DNA from: Paenibacillus barcinonensis
GTDB taxonomy: Bacteria; Bacillota; Bacilli; Paenibacillales; Paenibacillaceae
Direction of reading: 5' to 3'
Assembly (NCBI RefSeq): GCF_003217495.1
Contig: NZ_QJSW01000009.1
Span: forward strand, 116,274-180,273
Length of the DNA stretch: 64,000 nt
The notes beneath the pieces are model-generated. The model was not told the origin of the DNA. It worked only from the letters and a program-made list of their open reading frames with translations, and did not search any database. The translations under genes were made by a program, and so were the position numbers. Positions 46,694-54,666 of the stretch are shown in pieces (the first letter of the stretch is position 1; each line of letters starts with the position of its first letter).

Positions 46694-46886
46694 ATTATGA
46701 ACCACCTGACATATGTCCTCGGGAGCAATGAAAATGATCATATTGGAAAAGTAAAGCCCTTTTCGCGGAAAAAAAACAAATTTTTTTCCAAATTTCTGCT
46801 GTTCGGTACTCGCTTTCATGGGGCTTGTTCCTGTAAAATAGGAGGTAACTGATTCCAGCCAAGCATTGAAATAAGGAGAGACGACG

Positions 46887-47219
46887 ATGAACACTAAACC
46901 TGATTGCGACATATCGTTGCAAATTGATGATTATCTGGATCTTTTGCATTTTGCCATCCAAATTCAAGATCAGGAATGGCGCCAGTCCCTTATCCAGCAG
47001 CTCAAAATATTTCAAACGGCACCGGAGCAGCAACATACTCCTGAAGAGGAATTGTGGATGAGATTCGATTACATCAACAGTAAATTGACAGGTCTATGTC
47101 ATCAGATTCATGCCGCGCATTCGGTAGATGAACGCAAGAAGTTTGAAGAGCGAATCGGTGTGTTGCAGTTGCAGCGGGTGGAAGTGGCACGTAAAATCAA
47201 ATGGGCCAGCCGTAGATAG
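46887..47219 (+). CDS. Small helical protein of unknown function
   Basis: This 110-residue protein starts at ATG 46887 after AAGGAGAG. It is predicted all-helical from heptad-like spacing (DDYLDLLHFAIQIQD..., ELWMRFDYINSKLTGL..., ERIGVLQLQRVEVARKIKW). It has no signal peptide and no domain that I recognise. It has its own terminator at 47289-47324, so it is probably a single-gene unit. Confidence 0.7.
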   Translation: MNTKPDCDISLQIDDYLDLLHFAIQIQDQEWRQSLIQQLKIFQTAPEQQHTPEEELWMRFDYINSKLTGLCHQIHAAHSVDERKKFEERIGVLQLQRVEVARKIKWASRR

Positions 47220-47288
47220 ACGGCACCATCAAACACGAATTCATTTCACCAAATGATCAAGTTTTAGACAACTTCATATGAACGAACA

Positions 47289-47324
47289 AAGCCATGCTCC
47301 TGATGCTGAGGAGGTGGCTTTTTT
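47289..47324 (+). terminator. Intrinsic terminator
   Basis: AAGCCA (47289-47294) pairs with TGGCTT (47315-47320) and CTCCT pairs with AGGAG inside the same stem; six Ts run through 47319-47324. Confidence 0.92.
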
Positions 47325-47342
47325 GCTTGCAGCATAGAGAAG

Positions 47343-47500
47343 TTCTATTAGCATATTGGAATGTCCTATTAACCGGCATATTGCTCTTAATGAACGGTCA
47401 GTGCTATTCTGTGTTCAACCTAATTCCGACTATACAAGTAAGAATGGTTGTTAATATACAATCTGTTTTGAATGGAAGGTCGGGCAGGAGAGAGTCAATA
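47343..47500 (+). promoter_or_regulatory. Upstream region of the cystine importer
   Basis: TTCTATTAG at 47343-47351 followed by CATAT resembles the first block of the sulfur control regions at 19812 and 20377. No clear TTGACC or ATAGGAAT follows at the same spacing. Moderate support only. Confidence 0.3.
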
Positions 47501-47537
47501 TTTTCGCTGTATTTACAGCCTGTGGAGGAGAATGGGT

Positions 47538-48377
47538 ATGGTACAAAAATGGGGGATTCGGAAAGTCCGAGCAGCATTGCTGTTCATCACAATTATGGCG
47601 GTACTCGCAGGTTGCAGCTCAGGTACAGCTGGCAAAGATTCGGAAGCTGCGTCTGCAGCAGGCGGCACTCAGGTGAAAAAAATCATTGTAGGAACGGGCA
47701 CGCAGTTTCCAAACGTGTGCTTTATTGACGATAAGGGCAATTTAACCGGGTACGATGTGGAATTGATCCGCGAGATCGACAAACGCTTGCCGGAATATGA
47801 GTTCGAGTTCAGTACGATGGATTTTAAAAATTTGCTGCTGAGCCTTGAAACGAAAAAAATTGATCTGATTGCCCACCAGATGGAAGTGAATGAAGAGAGA
47901 CAGGCCAAATTCCTGTTTAACGATGAAGCCTATAATATTTTCCCTAATAAAGTGGTGGTAAGCGAGAAAAACGATACGGTGCATTCCATTGACGATCTAA
48001 AAGGCAAAAAGCTGATTGTAGGTGCAACCAGCAATGCAGCGGTGCTTGCCGAGAAATGGAATGCGGCTCATGGCAATGCGATCGACATTGTATATTCGGG
48101 TGCTGGCGAGGATACGATTACGCAGATCAAAACGGGCCGTGTGGATGCGACCATCAGCACACCGTTTGCGATTGATTATCAGAACAAAGCGGTGGATGCA
48201 CAGCTGAAAACCGTAGGGGATGCGTTATCCAATTCCAAGGTGTATTTCATCCTCAACAAAGACGAACAGGAGCTCAAAACCAAAATCGACGAAGCGCTCA
48301 AATCCATCAAGAAAGATGGCACACTTGCCAAACTGAGCACGGAATGGCTTGGAGCCGACTATACGGTTGAGGAATAG
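47538..48377 (+). CDS. Cystine/amino-acid ABC transporter substrate-binding lipoprotein (TcyK-like)
   Basis: This 279-residue protein starts at ATG 47538, 9 nt after GGAGG. The lipobox is AVLAGC. SBP family 3 features are FPNVCFIDDKGNLTGYDVELIREIDKRLP, NLLLSLETKKIDLIAHQMEV and the closing TLAKLSTEWLGADYT. The NVCF and HQM residues are typical of cystine-binding TcyJ/TcyK-type proteins. It is first of a four-gene importer operon resembling B. subtilis tcyKLMN. Confidence 0.9.
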   Translation: MVQKWGIRKVRAALLFITIMAVLAGCSSGTAGKDSEAASAAGGTQVKKIIVGTGTQFPNVCFIDDKGNLTGYDVELIREIDKRLPEYEFEFSTMDFKNLLLSLETKKIDLIAHQMEVNEERQAKFLFNDEAYNIFPNKVVVSEKNDTVHSIDDLKGKKLIVGATSNAAVLAEKWNAAHGNAIDIVYSGAGEDTITQIKTGRVDATISTPFAIDYQNKAVDAQLKTVGDALSNSKVYFILNKDEQELKTKIDEALKSIKKDGTLAKLSTEWLGADYTVEE

Positions 48378-48415
48378 CTCTAATTTTAGATCAAGAGAAA
48401 GGTGTGCAAGCGGTC

Positions 48416-49162
48416 ATGGGAAAAGCGTTCGATCTGTCACTTGTTCTGGACTTTGTTCCGGAACTGCTGCGATATCTGCATATTACACTGATCGTGCTCA
48501 GCGGCTCTATCGTGCTTGGACTGCTTGGCGGTGTGCTGCTTGCCGTGCCTCGCCTCTACCGGATTCCGGTACTGAGTCAGCTCGCAACCCTGTATATTTC
48601 GTTCATGCGGGGAACACCGATTCTGATCAAGCTGTTTCTGGTCTATTACGGTCTGCCGGAACTGCTGAAGCCGCTGGGCATCGACCTGTCCCGAACGGAC
48701 CCGCTGTTGTTTGTCATCGTGACGTATGCCTTCAGTGATGCAGCATCCTTTGCCGAGATCTTTCGCGGGGCGGTGCGCAGTGTGGATAAAGGTCAGACCG
48801 AAGCCGCTTATGCTGCGGGCTTGACTGCATTTCAATCGTTTCGGCGGATTGTGGTGCCGCAGGCGCTGGTTGTTGCTTTTCCCAATATGGCTAATACATT
48901 CATCGGTTCGTTGAAGGATACGTCTCTCGCGTTCTCCATCGGTGTTATGGATATGGTGGGCAGAGGACAGACACTGATCTCGGCGACATCGCATGCACTG
49001 GAAGTGTATATCAGTCTGTCGATTGTTTATTATGTCATTGTGATCTTGCTTGAAAAAGGGTTTGCCGTGACCGAGCGCAGACTGCAGCGCCATGAACGAA
49101 AACAGGCAGTCACGGGCAAGGCAATTCGAGCCGCAGGACGGCTGAAACGAATAGCGGGGTGA
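48416..49162 (+). CDS. Cystine-type ABC permease (TcyL-like)
   Basis: This protein of about 248 residues starts at ATG 48416 (GTG 48404 is possible). It is a HisM/GlnP-type permease: TLYISFMRGTPILIKLFLVYYGLP near the centre, and the coupling loop TEAAYAAGLTAFQSFRRIVVPQAL. The charged C-terminus (ERRLQRHERKQ) lies in the cytoplasm. Confidence 0.92.
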   Translation: MGKAFDLSLVLDFVPELLRYLHITLIVLSGSIVLGLLGGVLLAVPRLYRIPVLSQLATLYISFMRGTPILIKLFLVYYGLPELLKPLGIDLSRTDPLLFVIVTYAFSDAASFAEIFRGAVRSVDKGQTEAAYAAGLTAFQSFRRIVVPQALVVAFPNMANTFIGSLKDTSLAFSIGVMDMVGRGQTLISATSHALEVYISLSIVYYVIVILLEKGFAVTERRLQRHERKQAVTGKAIRAAGRLKRIAG

Positions 49163-49166
49163 GCGT

Positions 49167-49877
49167 ATGTCGATTGATCTGCAGTTTATCTACACCTCTT
49201 TTTTCCAGATTTTAAAGGCGCTTCCGCTGACGCTTGTCATTACGATTGTACCGTTAATCGCAGGTTTGGGTATCGGTCTGGTAACAGCGCTTATTCGCAT
49301 CTACCGTGTGCCCTGGGTGCATCGAATCGCCGCGTTTTACGTCTCCTTTCTACGCGGAACCCCGATGCTGATGCATCTGTTCCTGATCTATTACGGCATT
49401 CCCATGATCATCGACCGGCTGGCTGAACGATACGGCTGGGCATTTCAATCGTCCTCGATTCCAATTCTTGTTTTTGTCCTGATTGCTTTCTCGCTCACAG
49501 CCGGAGCTTACCTGTCCGAAATTATCCGTTCCGGCATTCTTGCCGTGGACCAGGGGCAGATGGAAGCTGCTCATGCAGTAGGCATGAGCACGTTTCAGGC
49601 GCTGCGACGGATTATCATTCCTCAGGCTATAGGCGCTGTGCTACCGAATCTGTGCAGCATGTTTGTCGGCTTCCTGCATGGATCAACGCTTGCTTTCACT
49701 GTGTCACAGATGGATATTCTGGGAAAAGCGGACGTCGTTGCTTCCGTAAGCCTGAAATTTCTGGAAGCCTTCATTGCTGCCGCCATCATCTATTGGGGGA
49801 TCACGGTTATTGCTGAACGTATTACAGCTCTGCTTGAACGCAGAGTGGCTGTATATAATAAAGGAGGCGTGTCATGA
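49167..49877 (+). CDS. Cystine-type ABC permease (TcyM-like)
   Basis: This 236-residue HisM/GlnP-type permease has [23 protein letters not shown] and the coupling loop [26 protein letters not shown] 49167 lies 4 bp after the previous stop. Its last four bases overlap the ATPase start. Confidence 0.92.
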   Translation: MSIDLQFIYTSFFQILKALPLTLVITIVPLIAGLGIGLVTALIRIYRVPWVHRIAAFYVSFLRGTPMLMHLFLIYYGIPMIIDRLAERYGWAFQSSSIPILVFVLIAFSLTAGAYLSEIIRSGILAVDQGQMEAAHAVGMSTFQALRRIIIPQAIGAVLPNLCSMFVGFLHGSTLAFTVSQMDILGKADVVASVSLKFLEAFIAAAIIYWGITVIAERITALLERRVAVYNKGGVS

Positions 49878-50626
49878 TTACATTGTCCAACATTCACAAG
49901 TCCTTTGGTCCGCAGGAGGTGCTGAAAGGCATAGATCTGACGGTGGATCAGGGAGATGTTGTTGCTATTCTGGGTCCCAGCGGATCAGGGAAAACAACAT
50001 TGCTTCGCTGTGTGAATTTTCTGGAACGTGCCGATGAGGGGCAGGTTCAGATCAGCGGGCTGACGGTGGACTGCAAGCATGCACGCAAGCATGACATTGT
50101 ACAATTGAGGCGTAAAACAGCGATGGTGTTCCAGCATTATAATCTGTTCAAGCACAAAACGGTGCTGGAGAATGTAACGGAGGGATTGATTATTGCCCAG
50201 AAAAGGTCCAAAGCGGATGCCCGGACCCGGGCGCTTCATGTGCTGGAGCAAGTGGGCTTGTCCGATAAAATTAATGCTTATCCCAGCATGCTGTCTGGCG
50301 GACAACAGCAGCGTGTTGGCATCGCCCGGGCACTCGCGCTGAATCCCGAGGTTATCCTGTTTGATGAACCAACATCAGCACTTGATCCCGAGCTTGTTGG
50401 CGAGGTGCTTGCTGTGATCCGCAACATTGCGCGGGAAGGCATTACGATGATTGTGGTCACGCATGAGATGGGCTTTGCCCGGGAAGTGGCCAATCGGGTT
50501 GTTTTTATGGATGGTGGCAGTGTTGTAGAGGAAGGAGCTCCGGAGGAGGTATTCAGCAGGCCGCAGCAGGAACGTACGCGGCAATTTCTCAGCAGATATT
50601 CTTCGGATTGGAGTTATGTCATATAG
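49874..50626 (+). CDS. Cystine-type ABC transporter ATPase (TcyN-like)
   Basis: This 250-residue polar-amino-acid ATPase has Walker [11 protein letters not shown]-loop [18 protein letters not shown], signature [15 protein letters not shown], Walker [21 protein letters not shown] and switch [13 protein letters not shown]. It starts with an ATGA overlap at 49874, and a terminator follows at 50685. Confidence 0.95.
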   Translation: MITLSNIHKSFGPQEVLKGIDLTVDQGDVVAILGPSGSGKTTLLRCVNFLERADEGQVQISGLTVDCKHARKHDIVQLRRKTAMVFQHYNLFKHKTVLENVTEGLIIAQKRSKADARTRALHVLEQVGLSDKINAYPSMLSGGQQQRVGIARALALNPEVILFDEPTSALDPELVGEVLAVIRNIAREGITMIVVTHEMGFAREVANRVVFMDGGSVVEEGAPEEVFSRPQQERTRQFLSRYSSDWSYVI

Positions 50627-50684
50627 CGATAGGTTGAGTAATTGAATTTAATGATATAGGCGCAGGCTGTAGTAACTGACGATC

Positions 50685-50734
50685 CCGGCCCGGCATATGC
50701 TGTAACAGGCAAATGCTGATAGGCCGGTTTTTTT
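50685..50734 (+). terminator. Intrinsic terminator of the cystine importer operon
   Basis: CCGGCC (50685-50690) pairs with GGCCGG (50722-50727), with GCAT/ATGC inside, and is followed by seven Ts. Confidence 0.88.
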
Positions 50735-50773
50735 CTATGGAGAAGCAGGCCTTAACCCGAAAGGAGGAGCACC

Positions 50774-51061
50774 ATGCAGAGCAAAATAGATGAAATCATT
50801 ACACATATCGCCCATTCCCATCAGCAGATCGCACGGGTACTGGATGCCAAACGTCAGGTCGCTGTACGCATGTCAGAGATTATCCATCATTTGCCCGATA
50901 TCGAGCCGGAGCTGGATGGGGTTGAGGGGCTGCTGGACAGTTCGGGGCAGATAAACAAAAGTATCATCTCCTACCTGGGGGGGCTGGCTGACCTGGAAGA
51001 AGCTGTGGCCGAGACGCTGACTCAGGTCATGCGGGAGATTGCAGTGCAAGAGGAAGAATAA
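50774..51061 (+). CDS. Small helical protein, paralogue 1 of 3
   Basis: This 95-residue protein starts at ATG 50774 behind AAAGGAGGAG. It reads as one long helical hairpin: IDEIITHIAHSHQQIARVLD, then a linker, then INKSIISYLGGLADLEEAVAETLTQVMREI. The N-terminal IAHSHQQIARVLD matches IAHSQQALARILD of the third paralogue and MQWNIALILEAK of the second. Function is not known. It opens cluster B, so it may be a structural component made with the glycosylation proteins. Confidence 0.72.
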   Translation: MQSKIDEIITHIAHSHQQIARVLDAKRQVAVRMSEIIHHLPDIEPELDGVEGLLDSSGQINKSIISYLGGLADLEEAVAETLTQVMREIAVQEEE

Positions 51062-51084
51062 GCCCGGAAGGCGGGTGATGAAAC

Positions 51085-51423
51085 ATGAGCAGAGAACAAA
51101 GCCTTATTCTAATGCTGGATGCAGCCGCCAAAATGCAGTGGAACATTGCACTGATTCTGGAGGCAAAGGCGATTGAGGCGGAGAAGGTACGAAACTGGAC
51201 GCTGAATCACCTGAACGGAGACAGCTTTTTAACCCATGGAGATCAGGTTGGCGAACCGCTGAAAATGCATGAGCAGCTGGTTGAGCTGCTGGAAGGGTTA
51301 ACCCGCATGGAAACGGGGCTATGCAACAATCTTAAAGCGGTTATGGTCCAGAATGACAGCGAAGATGGCGGCATGGACGGGGGCATGTTTGGCGGCATGG
51401 ATCTCGGGGATCTGGGAAAATGA
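51085..51423 (+). CDS. Small helical protein with Gly-Met tail, paralogue 2 of 3
   Basis: This 112-residue protein starts at ATG 51085, with GGAAGG 15 nt upstream. An N-terminal helix (LILMLDAAAKMQWNIALILEAKAIEAEKV) and a second helix (LVELLEGLTRMETGLCNNLKAVM) match its neighbours in layout. The C-terminus is acidic and Gly-Met-rich (GGMDGGMFGGMDLGDLG). The stop overlaps the next gene as ATGA. Confidence 0.72.
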   Translation: MSREQSLILMLDAAAKMQWNIALILEAKAIEAEKVRNWTLNHLNGDSFLTHGDQVGEPLKMHEQLVELLEGLTRMETGLCNNLKAVMVQNDSEDGGMDGGMFGGMDLGDLGK

Positions 51424-51719
51424 GTCTCTTGCAGCGGGAACAGGAGGTCAAACTGGCACTCATTGAATCCATTGCTCACAGTCAGCAGGCCTTGGCCCGT
51501 ATTCTGGACAGTGTAGCCAGTGTATCGTCTCATTCGGAAGTATCCGCTCGCAGTCTTGCTGAGAATATACGTCTGCTTAGTCGCTATCAGGAAGAGATGT
51601 CTCGCATGGTCACAGGCATCAGGCTCTCCCGCATTCGCTATGGAGCGCCCGGTCTGCCTTGGCTCAAAGACCCCGCGTGTGTCATTCGTGCCACCGGGGA
51701 CCTACAGGAGGAATGCTGA
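51420..51719 (+). CDS. Small helical protein, paralogue 3 of 3
   Basis: This 99-residue protein begins at ATG 51420 in an ATGA overlap. LALIESIAHSQQALARILDSV echoes paralogue 1, and ENIRLLSRYQEEMSRMVTGIRLS forms the second helix. A short tail (GAPGLPWLKDPACVIR) follows. The three genes are probably duplicates that diverged. The next gene begins 1 bp after the stop. Confidence 0.72.
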   Translation: MSLLQREQEVKLALIESIAHSQQALARILDSVASVSSHSEVSARSLAENIRLLSRYQEEMSRMVTGIRLSRIRYGAPGLPWLKDPACVIRATGDLQEEC

Positions 51720-51720
51720 T

Positions 51721-52059
51721 ATGTTAAAGAAGAAGTCCAGACTGAAAACAAAGCGGGCTTTGGTGGCTCGTGGTGCCCGCCTGCGTAAAATCCGCAAGCT
51801 GCGTGCATTAAAATCGAAACGTGTCGTGCATAAACGTACAGGCAAAGGACGCAGTGCGTGGCTGAAAAAAAAGAAACGCACCGTGCGGCGGCATCACAAT
51901 GTGAAGGCCGCTCAACCGTTCGTCCCGGCTACCCCTACCGATCCAAACCCCGACAACGCATACAGTCAAGGATACAACGAGGCATACAACGAAGGATTCA
52001 ACGCGGGTTTCGCCAAGGGTTTCGAGGACGGACACCAATTGGCTTACAAGGCACAGTAG
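51721..52059 (+). CDS. Stand-alone polybasic / G-[YF]-x-x-G module protein
   Basis: This 112-residue protein starts at ATG 51721 behind AGGAGG; the longer frame upstream overlaps the previous gene. Residues 1-60 are extremely basic (MLKKKSRLKTKRALVARGAR and KKKKRTVRRHH). After a Pro-rich hinge (FVPATPTDPNPDN), residues 80-109 repeat a four-residue rhythm of aromatic and Gly: QGYNEAYNEGFNAGFAKG followed by FEDG. It has no catalytic domain. The same pairing of basic tail and Gly/aromatic module precedes the catalytic domains of the proteins at 14781, 16136, 52300 and 53459. This protein therefore looks like the free form of a shared targeting or assembly module. Confidence 0.75.
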   Translation: MLKKKSRLKTKRALVARGARLRKIRKLRALKSKRVVHKRTGKGRSAWLKKKKRTVRRHHNVKAAQPFVPATPTDPNPDNAYSQGYNEAYNEGFNAGFAKGFEDGHQLAYKAQ

Positions 52060-52097
52060 TGCACGTATCGCAGGACTAACATACAGGTAAGAGCTGC

Positions 52098-52124
52098 AAC
52101 CCGGGGGACCCTGTCCTCCGGGTT
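52098..52124 (+). terminator. Stable hairpin, possible terminator or attenuator
   Basis: A 12-bp stem AACCCGGGGGAC (52098-52109) pairs with GTCCTCCGGGTT (52113-52124), with one G-T wobble and a 3-nt loop. There is no T-run. The remaining sequence to the next gene (52125-52299) shows no other feature. Confidence 0.45.
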
Positions 52125-52299
52125 ATTCACATAACCGCTGTAGCGGACATGCCCGTGCAGGCGGACATGGAGGGCATGAGCCAATTTTGAGCCTTGCAGG
52201 ACACCCGTCCATGATGCATCTGACCCCGGGGCATATCCTTTAGAGGGAAGACCAATCTCGTGGAGAGTCCGGCAAGGGGTCTCCTTGAAGGAAGACAGG

Positions 52300-53394
52300 G
52301 TGAAGAATGTGGCAAAACGAAGACACCGTCCGCTGACTGAAGCGGAGATGGCCTACCGCGGCGGATATGCAGAAGGCCGCAGGTTTGGCGGCTGTCAGGC
52401 CATCATGGAGCGGGTACAGCCATATGTGCCAGCCGTGCGGGACATGAAGGTGCTCTACATCCCTCAGGGATTCGATGCCATTGATGAGGGTGTCATCTCG
52501 GCACTGCAGCAGTCCGTTCGGGAATGCGTTGTCGGATCGCCGGCAGCGATGCTGCAGGAAGCTGGTCAACACCGGCCGGATGTAGTTCTGGTTATGAACG
52601 GTCTGCATGTGTTTCCCGAGAATCATCTGGAGCAGGTGAGAGGCATCCGTGAGCTGGGGATTCGGACAGCTGTATGGTTTGTCGATGACCCTTACTTCAC
52701 AGAGGACACAGCAACCATCTGTCAGCATTATGACATTGTGTTTACACATGAGGAGGCAGCCGTTCCGTTCTACAAAGGGAAAGGTGCACAGCGTGTCATC
52801 TACATGCCGCTGGCTGTCAATCCGGGCATGTTTCATCCGCGCCGCACAGATCCGCAGTATCAATACGATATCTGTTTTATCGGCACAGGCTTCTGGAACC
52901 GGATTGACCTGTTCAATCAGCTTGCTCCTTATCTGGCAGATAAAAGAGTGTTTATTGCCGGAAGCCAGTGGAGCCGATTGGCCAGGCTGGATGTGCTGGG
53001 GCGCTTCATCCACGAAGGATGGATTGATCCGGCGGCAACGGTGGATTATTACAACGGCGCCAAGATTGTCATTAACGTACATCGGACCTGTGAGAACGGG
53101 GAGGACAATCGTAATACGCACCAGCTGGAGGGACGCTCGATCAATCCACGCACCTATGAGATCAGCGCTTGTGGCACGATGCAGATTACGGATACTCGCG
53201 GAGACCTGCCTCGCTATTACCAACCTGGCTATGACATCGAAACCTTCACGACCGCTGCAGAGCTGCAGCGCAAAATCCAGCATTATCTGCATCATGACCA
53301 GGAACGCCAGGCCATGGCTTGGCGCGGCTTGCTGACGACGATGAATCGTCATACATTTAACCGCCGAATCGCCGAGTTGTTAGGACACTTGTAG
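52300..53394 (+). CDS. CgeB-family glycosyltransferase-like protein with Gly/Tyr module
   Basis: This protein of about 364 residues starts at GTG 52300 after AAGGA; TTG 52285 is possible. A short basic start (VKNVAKRRHRPL) and the module AYRGGYAEGRRFGG (18-31) precede a GT-B-like CgeB domain. That domain has VLYIPQGFDAIDEGVISAL, AVWFVDDPYFTED, DICFIGTGFWNRIDLFNQL and the C-terminal NPRTYEISACGTMQITD, which forms the nucleotide-sugar side. CgeB is a spore maturation protein affecting the outermost spore surface in B. subtilis. The next gene is a tandem paralogue. Confidence 0.85.
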   Translation: MKNVAKRRHRPLTEAEMAYRGGYAEGRRFGGCQAIMERVQPYVPAVRDMKVLYIPQGFDAIDEGVISALQQSVRECVVGSPAAMLQEAGQHRPDVVLVMNGLHVFPENHLEQVRGIRELGIRTAVWFVDDPYFTEDTATICQHYDIVFTHEEAAVPFYKGKGAQRVIYMPLAVNPGMFHPRRTDPQYQYDICFIGTGFWNRIDLFNQLAPYLADKRVFIAGSQWSRLARLDVLGRFIHEGWIDPAATVDYYNGAKIVINVHRTCENGEDNRNTHQLEGRSINPRTYEISACGTMQITDTRGDLPRYYQPGYDIETFTTAAELQRKIQHYLHHDQERQAMAWRGLLTTMNRHTFNRRIAELLGHL

Positions 53395-53458
53395 CTTTCC
53401 TTCTGCTCGAAGGAGGGCAACCGGAAACACTTTATCCCAAATAAAAAGGAGTGGCGGT

Positions 53459-54598
53459 ATGTCTCTCAAACACCGTAAAACGAGAAAGCTTCACGCGCCT
53501 GTACTCAGTCTGGCTGATCAGGCACGCAAAAACGGGCAGCAGGCCGGATTCGACGCGGGTCAAGAGGAAGGATATTTGCGCGGCCGTGCCAACTATATTG
53601 TGAATTGTGCACAGGAGCCGCTGCCCTTCCGGCAGCTGCATGTGCTGTACGTTTCTTCGGGGAAAGGCTTTCCCTACTCCCCGCTGGATGAAGCAATCCT
53701 GACTACACTGCAAGGGATGGTCGCTCAGGTGACCTTATCTGATCCACGTCAGCCGGTATCCCAGGTTGCGCTGGAAGTACGCCCTGATCTGGTGCTGGTG
53801 CTGGATGGCATGGATATTCCGATCGAGCATATTGATGCGATACGCCAAGCGGGGATTCAGACAGCGATCTGGCTGACGGATGACCCGTATTATACCGATA
53901 TGACGCTGGAGATTGTGAAGCATTTTGACCATGTATTCACGCTGGAGCTGAACTGCGTGGAGCTATATCGCCAGCATGGCTGTGCGTCTGTGCATTATAT
54001 GCCTTTTGCCGCTTTTACCAACCACTACTTTCCGATTACTACGCCTTCCCCGCTGAAGCGGGATGTCAGCTTTATCGGCTCAGCCTACTGGAATCGCGTG
54101 TATTTCTTCAACCCGATCATGCCTCAGCTGATGTCACACAACACGGTATTTAACGGCATCTGGTGGGACCGTCTGCCAGACTATACAGCCTATGGAGAGA
54201 AGATTGAGCTGGGCCGCTGGATGAGTCCACAGGAGACCAATGATGTATACAACGGCACCAAAATTGTGATTAACCTGCATCGTTCCCACGAGGATGATTC
54301 GGTCAACAACAACCAGGTCAAAATTCCACCAGCCTCACCGAACCCGAGAACATTCGAAATTGCTGCGAGCACAACATTACAGCTGACCGATGCACGGGAT
54401 GATCTGGCTCGTTTCTACAAACCGGGCGTGGAGATCGAGACGTATTCTTCACCACAGGAGATGATGGAGAAGGTGGAGTATTACCTTGCACATGAGAAGG
54501 AGCGGCGCGAAATTGCCCTGAGAGGACTGGAGCGGACGCTGAAAGATCACACGTATGGCAGACGTTTAAACGAAATGTTGAGCATTATATTCTCTTAA
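53459..54598 (+). CDS. CgeB-family glycosyltransferase-like protein, tandem paralogue
   Basis: This 379-residue protein starts at ATG 53459 behind AAAGGAG. It has a basic N-terminus (MSLKHRKTRKLH) and the module GQQAGFDAGQEEGYLRG (26-42). The same CgeB landmarks as the gene before follow: VLYVSSGKGFPYSPLDEAIL, AIWLTDDPYYTDM, DVSFIGSAYWNRVYFFNPI and NPRTFEIAASTTLQLTDARD. The two copies probably act on different sugars or sites. Confidence 0.87.
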   Translation: MSLKHRKTRKLHAPVLSLADQARKNGQQAGFDAGQEEGYLRGRANYIVNCAQEPLPFRQLHVLYVSSGKGFPYSPLDEAILTTLQGMVAQVTLSDPRQPVSQVALEVRPDLVLVLDGMDIPIEHIDAIRQAGIQTAIWLTDDPYYTDMTLEIVKHFDHVFTLELNCVELYRQHGCASVHYMPFAAFTNHYFPITTPSPLKRDVSFIGSAYWNRVYFFNPIMPQLMSHNTVFNGIWWDRLPDYTAYGEKIELGRWMSPQETNDVYNGTKIVINLHRSHEDDSVNNNQVKIPPASPNPRTFEIAASTTLQLTDARDDLARFYKPGVEIETYSSPQEMMEKVEYYLAHEKERREIALRGLERTLKDHTYGRRLNEMLSIIFS

Positions 54599-54666
54599 TC
54601 TCGGCCAGGAGGAGGTGTGCACAGGACCCTGTATCGGCTTGTCTGTTACGGGGTCGGTGTGCGGCC

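Noticed and set aside
47294..47728. Frame of 144 codons upstream of and overlapping the cystine-binding protein gene
   Set aside because: It starts inside a strong terminator, has no ribosome site and overlaps a well-supported lipoprotein gene in another frame.
52240..53352. 370-codon minus-strand frame opposite the first CgeB-like gene
   Set aside because: Antisense shadow of a gene with clear family motifs on the plus strand.
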